Assembly: GCA_029261515.1 (NCBI GenBank) | Contig: JAJDBE010000234.1 | Span: forward strand, 1-50,139 | DNA length: 50,139 nucleotides | Direction: 5' to 3' | From: Nitrospinaceae bacterium | GTDB taxonomy: Bacteria; Nitrospinota; Nitrospinia; Nitrospinales; VA-1 | Part shown: positions 17,673 through 25,907 of the stretch, in pieces | How the letters are laid out: each line of letters opens with the position of its first letter | Position numbering within the stretch: position 1 is the first letter of the stretch | Made by a program: the position numbers and the translations under genes | Notes under the pieces: generated by a model | Told to the model about the DNA's origin: nothing | What the model saw: the letters and a program-made list of their open reading frames with translations, nothing else | The model's database searches: none

Positions 17673-19178
17673 CTATTCTGAGATTTTGTCCACCGTACAG
17701 TCGAGGCGGCCTTTGGCCAAACGAACTTCAACGGCATCCCCCGGCTGCACATCGCGGCTTGATCTTAACGCTTTGCCTTTAACAGTGGAGATGCTGTATC
17801 CCCGTTCCAGAACCGCCAGCGGACTGAAGGCGTTTAGATTTTTCAGCACACCGTCGAATCGCTTTCGTTCCAGCCGCACCAGCGTTTCGATTCTTTGCAC
17901 CAGACGATGCGTAAGCGCCGCCTGTTTTTCCTGCAATCTCGGCAACGCCTTTTTAGGCGATGCATGAAATAGTTGTTCCGCCCGGCTTTTGAGCCGCTGT
18001 CCCTGAAACACCAATACCTTTTGCAACCCGCGCGCAAGGCGCGGATTCAATTCCTGAAGGCGTTCTTTCTGGCGCGCGGCGCTTTTTTGCGGCGAGGCCT
18101 GAAACAACCGCTCGGCACGATTTTGCAGACGTTGTTGTTGCAGTGTCAGCCACTGGTTGAGACCGCGCAGGAGACGGTGGTTCAACTCATCCAGCCTTTG
18201 TGCGCCAGGCGCTAAAATCTGCAACGGTGCGCGGAAAAACCGGCGGTCGATGAGCCGCCGCAAATGGGTCTGGTGATCCTGAATGAGCCGACGGACGGAA
18301 ACCGTCATCTGGCGGGTCAACGCGGTCAACTGCCGGACGGTTTCGCTGAGCATGGGAACCGTAATTTCCGCCGCCGCCGAGGGCGTCGGTGCGCGAAAGT
18401 CCGCGACAAAATCAGCGATGGTGAAATCAATCTCGTGCCCGACCGCAGAGACTACGGGAATTTTAGAGGCGTGAATGGCACGCGCCACCACTTCCTCGTT
18501 GAACGCCCACAAGTCTTCAATCGAACCGCCGCCGCGCCCGACGATCAACACGTCGATGTCTTTGCAACGGTTCATCTCCTCGATGGCGTTGGCGATTTCC
18601 TGCGCCGAACCCTCTCCCTGCACTTTCACCGGATTGATCAAAACCGAGACTTTAGGGTTGCGCCTGCGGATGACGTGCAGAATATCGCGGATCGCCGCTC
18701 CCGTGGGAGAAGTGACCACCCCCACTTTCCAGGGAAATTCAGGCAAGGGTTTCTTGTGCGCCGCATCGAACAGCCCTTCCTTCGCCAGTTTTTCTTTCAG
18801 TTGCTCAAAGGCTTTTTGCAGAGCACCAAGGCCCACCGGCTCGACGGTCTCGACGACGATCTGGTATTCGCCGCGTGCGTCGTACACCGTCACCCTGCCG
18901 AACAGCACCACGTGGTCGCCGTCTTCCGGTTGATACTTGAGCCCGGCGCGGAAGTTCTTGAACAGCACACAGCGGATCTGCGCTTTTTCGTCCTTCAGCA
19001 CGAAGTAGGCGTGCTTCGACGCCGCCACCCTGAGGTTGGAGATTTCCCCTTCCACCCAGACGGCATCGAACGCCGCTTCCAGAATGGCGCGCACATCCCG
19101 CGTCATCTCCGAGACGGAGTACACCCTCGGTTGATCTTCTTCGCTCCCGGCGGTGTGTAAAGAATGATCCAAGTTCAA
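17673..19178 (-). CDS. xseA: Exodeoxyribonuclease VII large subunit
   Basis: Catalytic subunit of exonuclease VII. The 501-residue protein opens with an OB-fold (VWVEGEISNLR, HAYFVLKDEKAQIRCV). The catalytic domain follows with VTSPTGAAIRDI, IVGRGGGSIEDLWAFN, VSAVGHEIDFTIADFVAD and RAPTPSAAAE. A long basic coiled coil follows, then the C-terminal LERGYSI segment. It is about 45 residues longer than E. coli XseA because of a repeat in the coiled coil. The start is TTG at 19178; another TTG six bases later has better spacing to GGGA. Confidence 0.96.
   Translation of the reverse strand: MNLDHSLHTAGSEEDQPRVYSVSEMTRDVRAILEAAFDAVWVEGEISNLRVAASKHAYFVLKDEKAQIRCVLFKNFRAGLKYQPEDGDHVVLFGRVTVYDARGEYQIVVETVEPVGLGALQKAFEQLKEKLAKEGLFDAAHKKPLPEFPWKVGVVTSPTGAAIRDILHVIRRRNPKVSVLINPVKVQGEGSAQEIANAIEEMNRCKDIDVLIVGRGGGSIEDLWAFNEEVVARAIHASKIPVVSAVGHEIDFTIADFVADFRAPTPSAAAEITVPMLSETVRQLTALTRQMTVSVRRLIQDHQTHLRRLIDRRFFRAPLQILAPGAQRLDELNHRLLRGLNQWLTLQQQRLQNRAERLFQASPQKSAARQKERLQELNPRLARGLQKVLVFQGQRLKSRAEQLFHASPKKALPRLQEKQAALTHRLVQRIETLVRLERKRFDGVLKNLNAFSPLAVLERGYSISTVKGKALRSSRDVQPGDAVEVRLAKGRLDCTVDKISE
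17808..18203 (-). repeat. xseA: Internal tandem repeat in the XseA coiled coil
   Basis: Residues about 326-367, 371-412 and 413-457 are three units of 42-45 residues. Units 1 and 2 share the pattern RL.ELN.RL.RGL, then Q.QRL..RAE.LF.ASP.K; the third is diverged but ends in FSPLAVL where the others have ASP.K. The DNA copies have drifted, so this is an old duplication rather than a fresh expansion. Confidence 0.7.
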
Positions 19179-19321
19179 TTCCCGCAGTTAATTCTTAATC
19201 GCCCTGTAGTATGCCAGAACAGGTCGGGGATAAAAATCATTCTGAGTACGAGGTGAGATGGGTTGGGAATAAATATTTGATACTTATAAAGATATCAGGC
19301 AAGGGGGGAACTTGATAAACG

Positions 19322-19341
19322 TTATTTACAATTGTGAATAA
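19322..19341. promoter_or_regulatory. 20 bp near-perfect palindrome
   Basis: TTATTTACAATTGTGAATAA pairs at nine of ten positions around a central ACAATTGT. It lies in the AT-rich stretch between xseA and an orphan membrane-protein gene and could be an operator. I cannot assign a regulator. Confidence 0.4.
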
Positions 19342-19392
19342 AGTTTTTCTCCCCCTCACGTTTTTTCCGGGAAAAGCCTTTTACTTAATTCT

Positions 19393-19722
19393 TTAATCAA
19401 GAAGTAATAGGTAAACTCTAAAACAAGAAGGAGAAAACATACTAACAAATAAACCATATAAAAAAATTGCAAAGCAAACCATCAATATTCTACAAACCGA
19501 CAGGAAGTATTCAGTTTTCAAATGAAAGGGTTGAACTTTATTATTTTTGATTTTTTCAAAAAGAAATATATTGATTACAAGAATACCTAATGTTATTAAA
19601 AAATTTAAAACTACTTCTTCGCCCCTAAAACCTCCTTTTTCATAAGAGATATTAAAAATCATGAGGAGATTGATGCAATAAAGAATTAGAAAAACACCTT
19701 TAAATCCTAGAATAAATTTCAT
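19393..19722 (-). CDS. Hypothetical AT-rich membrane protein
   Basis: A 109-residue protein with three predicted membrane helices: residues about 6-24, 39-54 and 77-97. A basic stretch, FEKIKNNKVQPF, lies between the second and third. I do not recognise the family. Base composition is much more AT-rich than the flanking xseA and epimerase genes, a sign of recent acquisition or weak constraint. No clear ribosome binding site precedes the ATG. It is monocistronic, with 214 bp of AT-rich non-coding DNA between it and the xseA start. Confidence 0.45.
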   Translation of the reverse strand: MKFILGFKGVFLILYCINLLMIFNISYEKGGFRGEEVVLNFLITLGILVINIFLFEKIKNNKVQPFHLKTEYFLSVCRILMVCFAIFLYGLFVSMFSPSCFRVYLLLLD

Positions 19723-19857
19723 AGGCAGAACTTGTCCGGAATTAATTTCTTAATTGAACTCGATAGGAACTAGGCGGTTTCTGTAACCACCAGCCTTCCT
19801 TATTCAGGAACTTTAACTGATGATGAGAACACCCGCGACTTTTTTTAGTATTGCACT

Positions 19858-20844
19858 ATGAAACCATCTTCTTTGATTGTGGGCGGCAGTGGGTTTCTTG
19901 GGAGCCACCTGGCCAAGGCCCTGGTTTCACGCCATTTTAATGTCAGAGCCACGTTTCACTCCAATCCCACGGGAGTCCCTTCATCTGGTGGACTCATCGA
20001 ACCCATGCAAGTTGATATCTGTGAAAAGCAAGAAATCAGCAAAGCTTGCCAAAACATGGATTATGTTTTCCTGTCTACCAATATAAACCCCAGTAACATG
20101 TCGAAAGAACAATATGAGAAAAAAATTTATCAAATCAATACCGAGGGAGTAGAAAATACGATTCAAGCGGCAATAGCCCATAATGTTAAGAAAATTGTTT
20201 TTATTAGTAGTGTCTCCGCCATAGGTATGGAACCCGGAATCGACATTTATGACGAGAGTTTTTGCAAAATTCCCGATGAAGCTTATGGAAGGAGTAAATT
20301 GGCGGCGGAAAAAATTTTGTTGAACACGTATCAAAAGGGAATAATAGACATTTCCATTTTGCGGCCATCCGCCATTTATGGAAAAGACGATCTCGGCCTG
20401 TTAACTAAAATCGTTTATTTTATAGATAAGGGAATTGTGCCCATGATGGGGAATGGCGAAAACCTGCAATCGGTCACTTACATCGACAATGTGGTGAATG
20501 CGTCCATTGCCCTTATGGAAAACAATCGATCTTCCGGGTCCATATATATCATTTCCGACAGAACACCCTATACAGTGAACGAACTGGTTCAGGCAGTGGG
20601 AAAAGAAATAGGGAAAAACTATCGAACGATTCACTTTCCCGTTTTTCTCCTGCGTTGTGCTGGGAATGCATTTGATTTTTTCGGAAAGATCAGCGGTCGA
20701 AATCTTCCTTATAGCCGCGAGGGGGTCGAGTCCATCGTATCAAGCCGTGCCTTCCGAGTGGATAAAATACAAAAGGAGTTGAATTTTTCGATCGAACACA
20801 ACCTGGAAAGCGGGCTTCGAAATACTTTCCTTGAGAAGCCTTGA
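19858..20844 (+). CDS. NAD(P)-dependent epimerase/dehydratase family protein
   Basis: Extended short-chain dehydrogenase of 328 residues. The N-terminal VGGSGFLGSHLAKAL is the dinucleotide-binding loop (GxxGxxG), VFISSVSAIG carries the catalytic Ser region and AYGRSKLAAEKIL the Tyr-x3-Lys pair. LRPSAIYG and TYIDNVVNA are later family motifs. Such proteins act on nucleotide sugars, sterols or dihydroflavonol-like compounds; the substrate cannot be read here. It converges with folD six bases away and is not in an obvious operon. Confidence 0.88.
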   Translation: MKPSSLIVGGSGFLGSHLAKALVSRHFNVRATFHSNPTGVPSSGGLIEPMQVDICEKQEISKACQNMDYVFLSTNINPSNMSKEQYEKKIYQINTEGVENTIQAAIAHNVKKIVFISSVSAIGMEPGIDIYDESFCKIPDEAYGRSKLAAEKILLNTYQKGIIDISILRPSAIYGKDDLGLLTKIVYFIDKGIVPMMGNGENLQSVTYIDNVVNASIALMENNRSSGSIYIISDRTPYTVNELVQAVGKEIGKNYRTIHFPVFLLRCAGNAFDFFGKISGRNLPYSREGVESIVSSRAFRVDKIQKELNFSIEHNLESGLRNTFLEKP

Positions 20845-20850
20845 TAGAAA

Positions 20851-21702
20851 TCAGGAAGGTTGGATGCTGGCGGTAAACGCTTTTAAGGTATTCTGCATGA
20901 GCATGGCGATGGTCATGGGGCCCACACCTCCCGGAACCGGGGTGATGAGCGCGGCCTTGGGTTCCACCTCATCGAAGGCGACATCCCCCACCAATTTGCC
21001 ATCCACGCGGTTGATGCCGACATCGATCACCACCGCGCCGTCGCGGACCATGTCCCCGGTGACAAAATTGGCTTTGCCGACAGCGGCAACCAGAATGTCC
21101 GCCGACCGGGTGACCACAGGCAAATCCTTCGTGCGCGAATGGCAGATAGTCACGGTGGCGTTGCGGTTGAGCAGTAACAGCGACACCGGTTTGCCGACGA
21201 TATTGCTTCTGCCCAGCACCACCGCGTGCTTGCCTTCGATGTCAACGGAATAGTGGTTCAACAGCTCGATGATGCCTGCCGGGGTGCAGGGGACCAGCGT
21301 CGCGGTTCCGGTCACCAGCTTGCCGACGTTGACCGGGTGGAACCCGTCCACATCTTTCCCGGGGTCGATGGCTTCCAGCACTTTTTGCGAATCGATGTGT
21401 TGGGGAAGCGGCAGTTGCACCAGAATGCCGCTGACTTGATCGTTTTGATTCAGTTCGTCCACCAGCGCCAGAAGGTCGTTTTCCTTGGTGGTCTCTGGCA
21501 GGTTGTGCTGAAAGGAATTGAACCCCAGCTCCTTGCAGGTCTTGTTTTTGTTGCGCACGTAGACCATTGAAGCCGGGTCTTCCCCGATCAGCACCGTCGC
21601 CAGACCCGGAACTTTTCCGGTTTGGTTTTTCACCACTTCCACCTTATGGGCGATGCGTTCCCGCATTTCCTTTGCAACTTTTTTCCCGTCTATCAGAGGC
21701 AT
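20851..21702 (-). CDS. folD: Bifunctional methylenetetrahydrofolate dehydrogenase / methenyltetrahydrofolate cyclohydrolase
   Basis: Converts 5,10-methylene-THF to 10-formyl-THF in one-carbon metabolism. The 283-residue length is typical. Motifs are [14 protein letters not shown] (with the catalytic Lys), [40 protein letters not shown] and the C-terminal [19 protein letters not shown]. It is a single gene on the minus strand. Confidence 0.97.
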   Translation of the reverse strand: MPLIDGKKVAKEMRERIAHKVEVVKNQTGKVPGLATVLIGEDPASMVYVRNKNKTCKELGFNSFQHNLPETTKENDLLALVDELNQNDQVSGILVQLPLPQHIDSQKVLEAIDPGKDVDGFHPVNVGKLVTGTATLVPCTPAGIIELLNHYSVDIEGKHAVVLGRSNIVGKPVSLLLLNRNATVTICHSRTKDLPVVTRSADILVAAVGKANFVTGDMVRDGAVVIDVGINRVDGKLVGDVAFDEVEPKAALITPVPGGVGPMTIAMLMQNTLKAFTASIQPS

Positions 21703-21829
21703 AATTTATAAATGTTCGATCAAGTAATTAAAGGCACAATCCATCGCAAGCGGCTGGCATGATAGCAGAAACCGCACACCCCGGCAAAGCCGATGTTCGC
21801 TTGCACTAAAGGGATTGAGAAAGGACGAA

Positions 21830-23344
21830 TCAGTCGATTTCCAGTTCTTTGATTAAACGGGAAAGATACGAACGTTGCACGTTGAGGATTTTGGCGGCTT
21901 TGGTGCGGTTGCCGCCAGTCGATTTTAACGTATTGGTGATGAAGGTGTGCCGGAACGCGTCGTTGGCGTCCTTTAAGGAGGCCCCGACGTTGACTTCGAT
22001 AGGGGAATCCTGCGAATCAAATGGAAACGCCTCTGGCGTCAGTTCGTCGCCATCGGTCAGAACGATGGCGCGTTCCATGGTATTTTCCAGTTCGCGGATG
22101 TTGCCCGGCCACGAATATCCCATCAGATGCGATAACAAGCCTTTGCCGATTTTCTTGGTCGCAGGGCCTTCGTTGCCGTCGGTCCGCCGCCGGTGCGGGG
22201 AATGTTTTTTGATGAAATACGCGACAAGATCCGGAATATCTTCTTTCCTGTCCCTGAGAGGCGGCAATTTGATATCGATGACGTTGATGCGGTAATACAA
22301 ATCCTGCCGGAACGTGCCTTCCCGCACCATTTGCTCGAGGTCACGGTTGGTGGCGGTGATGATACGGACATCGACCTTGATGGTTTCGGTGCCGCCTAAG
22401 CGAATGAAGGACTCTTCCTGGATCACACGCAAAAGTTTGACCTGCATGTCCGGCGGCATTTCCCCCACCTCGTCGAGAAACAGCGTTCCCGTATGGGCGG
22501 CTTCGAACAAGCCTATTTTACCGGAGTCGGCGCTGGTGAACGCCCCTTTTTCGTGGCCGAACAGCTCGCGTTCCAGAATGGACGCCGGTAGGGCGCCACA
22601 ACTGACGGAAACGAAGGGTTTCGTCTGCCGGGGCCCCTTATCGTGGATCAAATGCGCGAACAGTTCCTTGCCGGTGCCGCTTTCCCCGTTGATTAAAACC
22701 GAGGCCTTGCTGTCGGCCAATCGTTCCGCCAGGGTGATGCACTTTTTAATGGCCTGGCTTTCGCCGACGATCATGTAACGGCGCATGTATTTTTCCTTGA
22801 GGCGGTCGAATTCCTGGCCCAGAACCTGGCGGCTTTTGGACGCCTGGAAAAACATGGGAATCATGTTGGCAAACCGTTCCAGGATTTCCACATCCTTTTC
22901 GGAATACCCTGCTCCATCCTGCTTATCAAAAAATTGCACAACGCCGATGACTCTTTTGTCGAGAAGCAAGGGGAAGCAGGCGATGGATTCCACCTGGTCG
23001 TGCACTTCCTCGCTCACTTTTTTATACCAGCGGGGATCGTTCTGGGCATCGTTGGAAACGATGGCCTTTCCGGTTTTGGACACGGTGCCGGCAATGCCCA
23101 CTCCAGGAGGAATTTCAATGTCCTTCAGTTGCCCCATGTTCTCCCCGGAGGCTTGATAATATTGCAGTTTTTTGGTTTTATCGTCCTGAACCAGGAGCAT
23201 GGAGGCGTTTTTGGCCGCCACCATTTCCCGCGCCGTATTGATCATGGCGCTGAGGAGTTCGTCGATCTCCATGGAAGCGGTTTTAAAAAGCGAGGAAATC
23301 GTCCGAATAGCCTGTATATTTGCTTGATTATCAATGAGTTTCAT
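21830..23344 (-). CDS. Sigma-54-dependent transcriptional activator (GAF-AAA+-Fis)
   Basis: A 504-residue enhancer-binding protein. An N-terminal GAF domain (about 25-180) is followed by an AAA+ domain with Walker A NGESGTGKELFAHL, GAFTSA (a variant of the sigma-54-contacting GAFTGA loop) and Walker B TLFLDEVGEMP, then a Fis-type helix-turn-helix ending NRTKAAKILNVQRSYLSRLI. The ATG at 23344 (MKLIDNQANI) is preferred; a frame open upstream to 23455 would add a hydrophobic segment, but in an AT-rich region that looks like leader. It is divergent from the GT-C operon. The GAF ligand is unknown. Confidence 0.92.
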   Translation of the reverse strand: MKLIDNQANIQAIRTISSLFKTASMEIDELLSAMINTAREMVAAKNASMLLVQDDKTKKLQYYQASGENMGQLKDIEIPPGVGIAGTVSKTGKAIVSNDAQNDPRWYKKVSEEVHDQVESIACFPLLLDKRVIGVVQFFDKQDGAGYSEKDVEILERFANMIPMFFQASKSRQVLGQEFDRLKEKYMRRYMIVGESQAIKKCITLAERLADSKASVLINGESGTGKELFAHLIHDKGPRQTKPFVSVSCGALPASILERELFGHEKGAFTSADSGKIGLFEAAHTGTLFLDEVGEMPPDMQVKLLRVIQEESFIRLGGTETIKVDVRIITATNRDLEQMVREGTFRQDLYYRINVIDIKLPPLRDRKEDIPDLVAYFIKKHSPHRRRTDGNEGPATKKIGKGLLSHLMGYSWPGNIRELENTMERAIVLTDGDELTPEAFPFDSQDSPIEVNVGASLKDANDAFRHTFITNTLKSTGGNRTKAAKILNVQRSYLSRLIKELEID

Positions 23345-23699
23345 ATAAATCCCAGGTGATTGAAGCGCTTTTTGTCCTACTCGCAAAAACCATCGCACAA
23401 AATTGAGCAGGATTGCAATAAATATTATATAAAAGTATACACTTTTTACTTTCATTTGAAAAGACCTAAAAATTCGCCCCCTTTATACCAATAAAGGTAT
23501 ATAATTTTGCTCTCATTGAACCCGTATTCATACAGGGACTGCCCGAATAGGTCGCAAAAACCCTATTGCTGAACCAGGCAATATTATTCATAATGTGGAC
23601 CGAAGATTGATTCGGATGCCTGAACATTCGGCACATTCCCCCAATTGCTTGGCTATCGATAATTCCGCGATTCACTCCTTTCAGAATTTTGAGGTGTCG
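23345..23699. other. Divergent intergenic region between the sigma-54 activator and the GT-C operon
   Basis: About 355 bp, AT-rich in its left half. It contains two overlapping inverted repeats: CCTTTAT/ATAAAGG around ACCA (23480-23497) and TATACC/GGTATA (23484-23501). A TATAAT hexamer at 23500-23505 on the plus strand overlaps the second, but no good -35 lies 17 bases upstream. No convincing -24/-12 sigma-54 promoter was found. The right end holds GAGGTG, the ribosome site for the gene at 23700. No gene is supported. Confidence 0.5.
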
Positions 23700-25874
23700 A
23701 TGAACCTTTCAGGGCCTTTCTCCCCCTTAAAACGGCAGGCAGGATGCCTCCTCATTCTGGTATTCCTGTCCCTGGTGGTTTACTCCAATTCATTGAAAGG
23801 TTCCTTTCAGTTCGATGACCAGAATCTGGTGGACGCAAAATGGGTTTTAAGTCTGGACGCTTTTAACCAACAAGTGCAAATTCGGCAGTTCGAAAACCGG
23901 CCCATTCTGCTTTGGACCTTTGCCTTAAACAACACCCTGCACAAAGGACAGGTTTTCGGGTTTCATCTCCTCAACCTATTGCTGCACGTCCTGGTGGTTG
24001 TGTTGATATTTTTCATTCTGCAAAAAACACAGACGATTCGCTGCCGAAGTGTTGCAGGAGAAACCCGTCTCGTTTTTCCGTTTCTCGCGGCTTTATTGTT
24101 CGCCGTGCACCCGTTGAACACGGATTCGGTCAGTTACATCGCTTCCCGCTCGACACTTCTAGCAACGTTTTTTTATCTGCTCACGCTTTATATTTTCCTG
24201 CAGATGTTTTCGTTAGCAGAAGGTAGAGGAAAAATACTGGCCCGGTGGGTTCTTGGCTCGCTTGTCGCCGCTGGCCTGTTTGCGGGCCTGGCCTCGAAAC
24301 TGATCGCGGTGACACTGCCCGCGCTTTTACTTCTCTGGTTTTGCTTTTTTATCTGTCCGGTCCAATTTCCCCGACTCGCGGCGCTGGCATTCAGCAAAAA
24401 AATGCGACCTGCCTATGCGGGAATTTTTATCCTCCTGGCGGCGCTGGCCTTGTGGAGGGGATCTCAACTCCTGTACTCGCCTAAAGATCAGGGACTGGAA
24501 TTGTTCGGCAGAATGCCTTATTTCTGGGTGCAGGCCAAGGTCATCGTTTTTCATTACCTCAACCTGTTTTTCGCTCCAATTAATCTCAGCGTGGACAGCG
24601 GCTTTCCCTTCAGCGGCTTTTTCGCCGACCCGCAAATCCCTTTGTCGATCCTGCTGATTGCGGCGATCCTGATTTTTTCCCTTAAGTTCGGCAACTTGTG
24701 GATCAAGGCGGGAGTCCTGTGGTTTTTTCTCACTCTGGCGCCGACGTCGAGCCTCGTTCCCCTCAATGATCTGGCAGTGGAACACCGCATGTATCTGCCG
24801 ATGAGCCTCGGTTTGTGCCTCATTGCCGGGTATGGGTCGAGCCGCCTGCCCAAAGTATGGCGGTCCGGAGTGTTCACGATCCTCATTATTCTGCTCGGCG
24901 CCTTGACCCTCGACCGCAACCGGGTGTGGACCGATGAACTGCATTTGTGGCAGGACGCGGTCCGAAAAAACCCGCACTCGCCGAGAACGCACAATAACCT
25001 GGGCAAAGCCTATTATGAGCAGGGGTTTCTCGATCAGGCTCTCGTTCACTTTCAAAAGAGCAACGAAAATATCCCGAGGCATATAGCAGTTCAATACAAT
25101 CTTAAAGACCCGGCGGCGTTTCTCGTCAGAAAAACAGGGAACGCAAATAATTCGGAGATGGTAGACCCTCAAAAAAACTTAAAAATTTACGCCGATCTCG
25201 CGGAACCGCACTACAATCTCGCCAGCGTGTATCTCGACAAGGGCGATCTTCAGCTTGCCAAGCAGGAATACCAGACGGCGCTCAGCCTCAACCCGAATTA
25301 CTTCAGCGCCCTTTTGGGCATTGGCTCGGTCTACACCCGGCTGGGGCAAAATGAAAAGGCCATCGAGTCGCTGCACCTGGCAATCGACAAAAGAAAAGCG
25401 GCAACCGGCGAAGCGGACTATTCCCTGGCGCGGCTGAATCTGGGCGAAATCTACGGACGCGCCGGCCAGTTTGCGAAAGCCGTTCGAGAACTCAAAATCG
25501 CCGTCCATCACGACCCGTCTTTGGTTCTTGGTCACTATAACTTAGGCGTGGCTTACCTGATGACGGGAAAACTGGAACAAGCCGAGCAAACGTTGCAACG
25601 GTGTTTGACCTTGAACGACCGCTTCGAACCGGCCCTATTCAATCTTGCCAGGGTGTATCAGGCTAAAAAAGAATGGGAAAAATCCAATCTGCAATTTGAA
25701 CGTTTTCTTAAAGTCAAAGGCCCGGATGCGGGGGCTTTTTATCAGATCGGCTGGAACCACGTGCAGGCGGGGAGTTTCGAGGAAGCGCGCAGACACCTCA
25801 AACAAGCCTTGCGATCCAATCCGCCGCCTAAACAAGCTGAAGAAATATCCCGGCTATTACAGGAATTGTCTTAA
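23700..25874 (+). CDS. GT-C-type membrane glycosyltransferase with C-terminal TPRs (paralogue 1)
   Basis: A 724-residue protein from the ATG at 23700, which has GAGGTG seven bases upstream. The N-terminal ~400 residues form many membrane helices. The first periplasmic loop has FQFDDQNLV with two Asp (39, 40), as in GT-C enzymes using polyprenyl-phosphate sugars. Later motifs are SYIASRSTLLATFF, FGRMPYFWVQAK and VEHRMYLP. The rest is TPR repeats with pattern HNNLGKAYYEQG, HYNLASVYLDKG, HYNLGVAYLMTG. The architecture resembles TMTC-type O-mannosyltransferases; protein O-glycosylation is inferred. First of four co-directional genes. Confidence 0.85.
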   Translation: MNLSGPFSPLKRQAGCLLILVFLSLVVYSNSLKGSFQFDDQNLVDAKWVLSLDAFNQQVQIRQFENRPILLWTFALNNTLHKGQVFGFHLLNLLLHVLVVVLIFFILQKTQTIRCRSVAGETRLVFPFLAALLFAVHPLNTDSVSYIASRSTLLATFFYLLTLYIFLQMFSLAEGRGKILARWVLGSLVAAGLFAGLASKLIAVTLPALLLLWFCFFICPVQFPRLAALAFSKKMRPAYAGIFILLAALALWRGSQLLYSPKDQGLELFGRMPYFWVQAKVIVFHYLNLFFAPINLSVDSGFPFSGFFADPQIPLSILLIAAILIFSLKFGNLWIKAGVLWFFLTLAPTSSLVPLNDLAVEHRMYLPMSLGLCLIAGYGSSRLPKVWRSGVFTILIILLGALTLDRNRVWTDELHLWQDAVRKNPHSPRTHNNLGKAYYEQGFLDQALVHFQKSNENIPRHIAVQYNLKDPAAFLVRKTGNANNSEMVDPQKNLKIYADLAEPHYNLASVYLDKGDLQLAKQEYQTALSLNPNYFSALLGIGSVYTRLGQNEKAIESLHLAIDKRKAATGEADYSLARLNLGEIYGRAGQFAKAVRELKIAVHHDPSLVLGHYNLGVAYLMTGKLEQAEQTLQRCLTLNDRFEPALFNLARVYQAKKEWEKSNLQFERFLKVKGPDAGAFYQIGWNHVQAGSFEEARRHLKQALRSNPPPKQAEEISRLLQELS

Positions 25875-25907
25875 CTGCAAAAGACCACGCTGACTCATCT
25901 CATTGGC

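Noticed and set aside
18264-19160. 298-codon open frame on the plus strand opposite xseA
   Set aside because: It mirrors the codon structure of the real gene, is rich in His/Arg/Asp typical of antisense frames, and shows no domain.
23620-23650. GGCAC followed by TTGC as a sigma-54 promoter before the GT-C operon
   Set aside because: The GG to GC distance is 15 bases rather than 10, so it does not fit a -24/-12 promoter.
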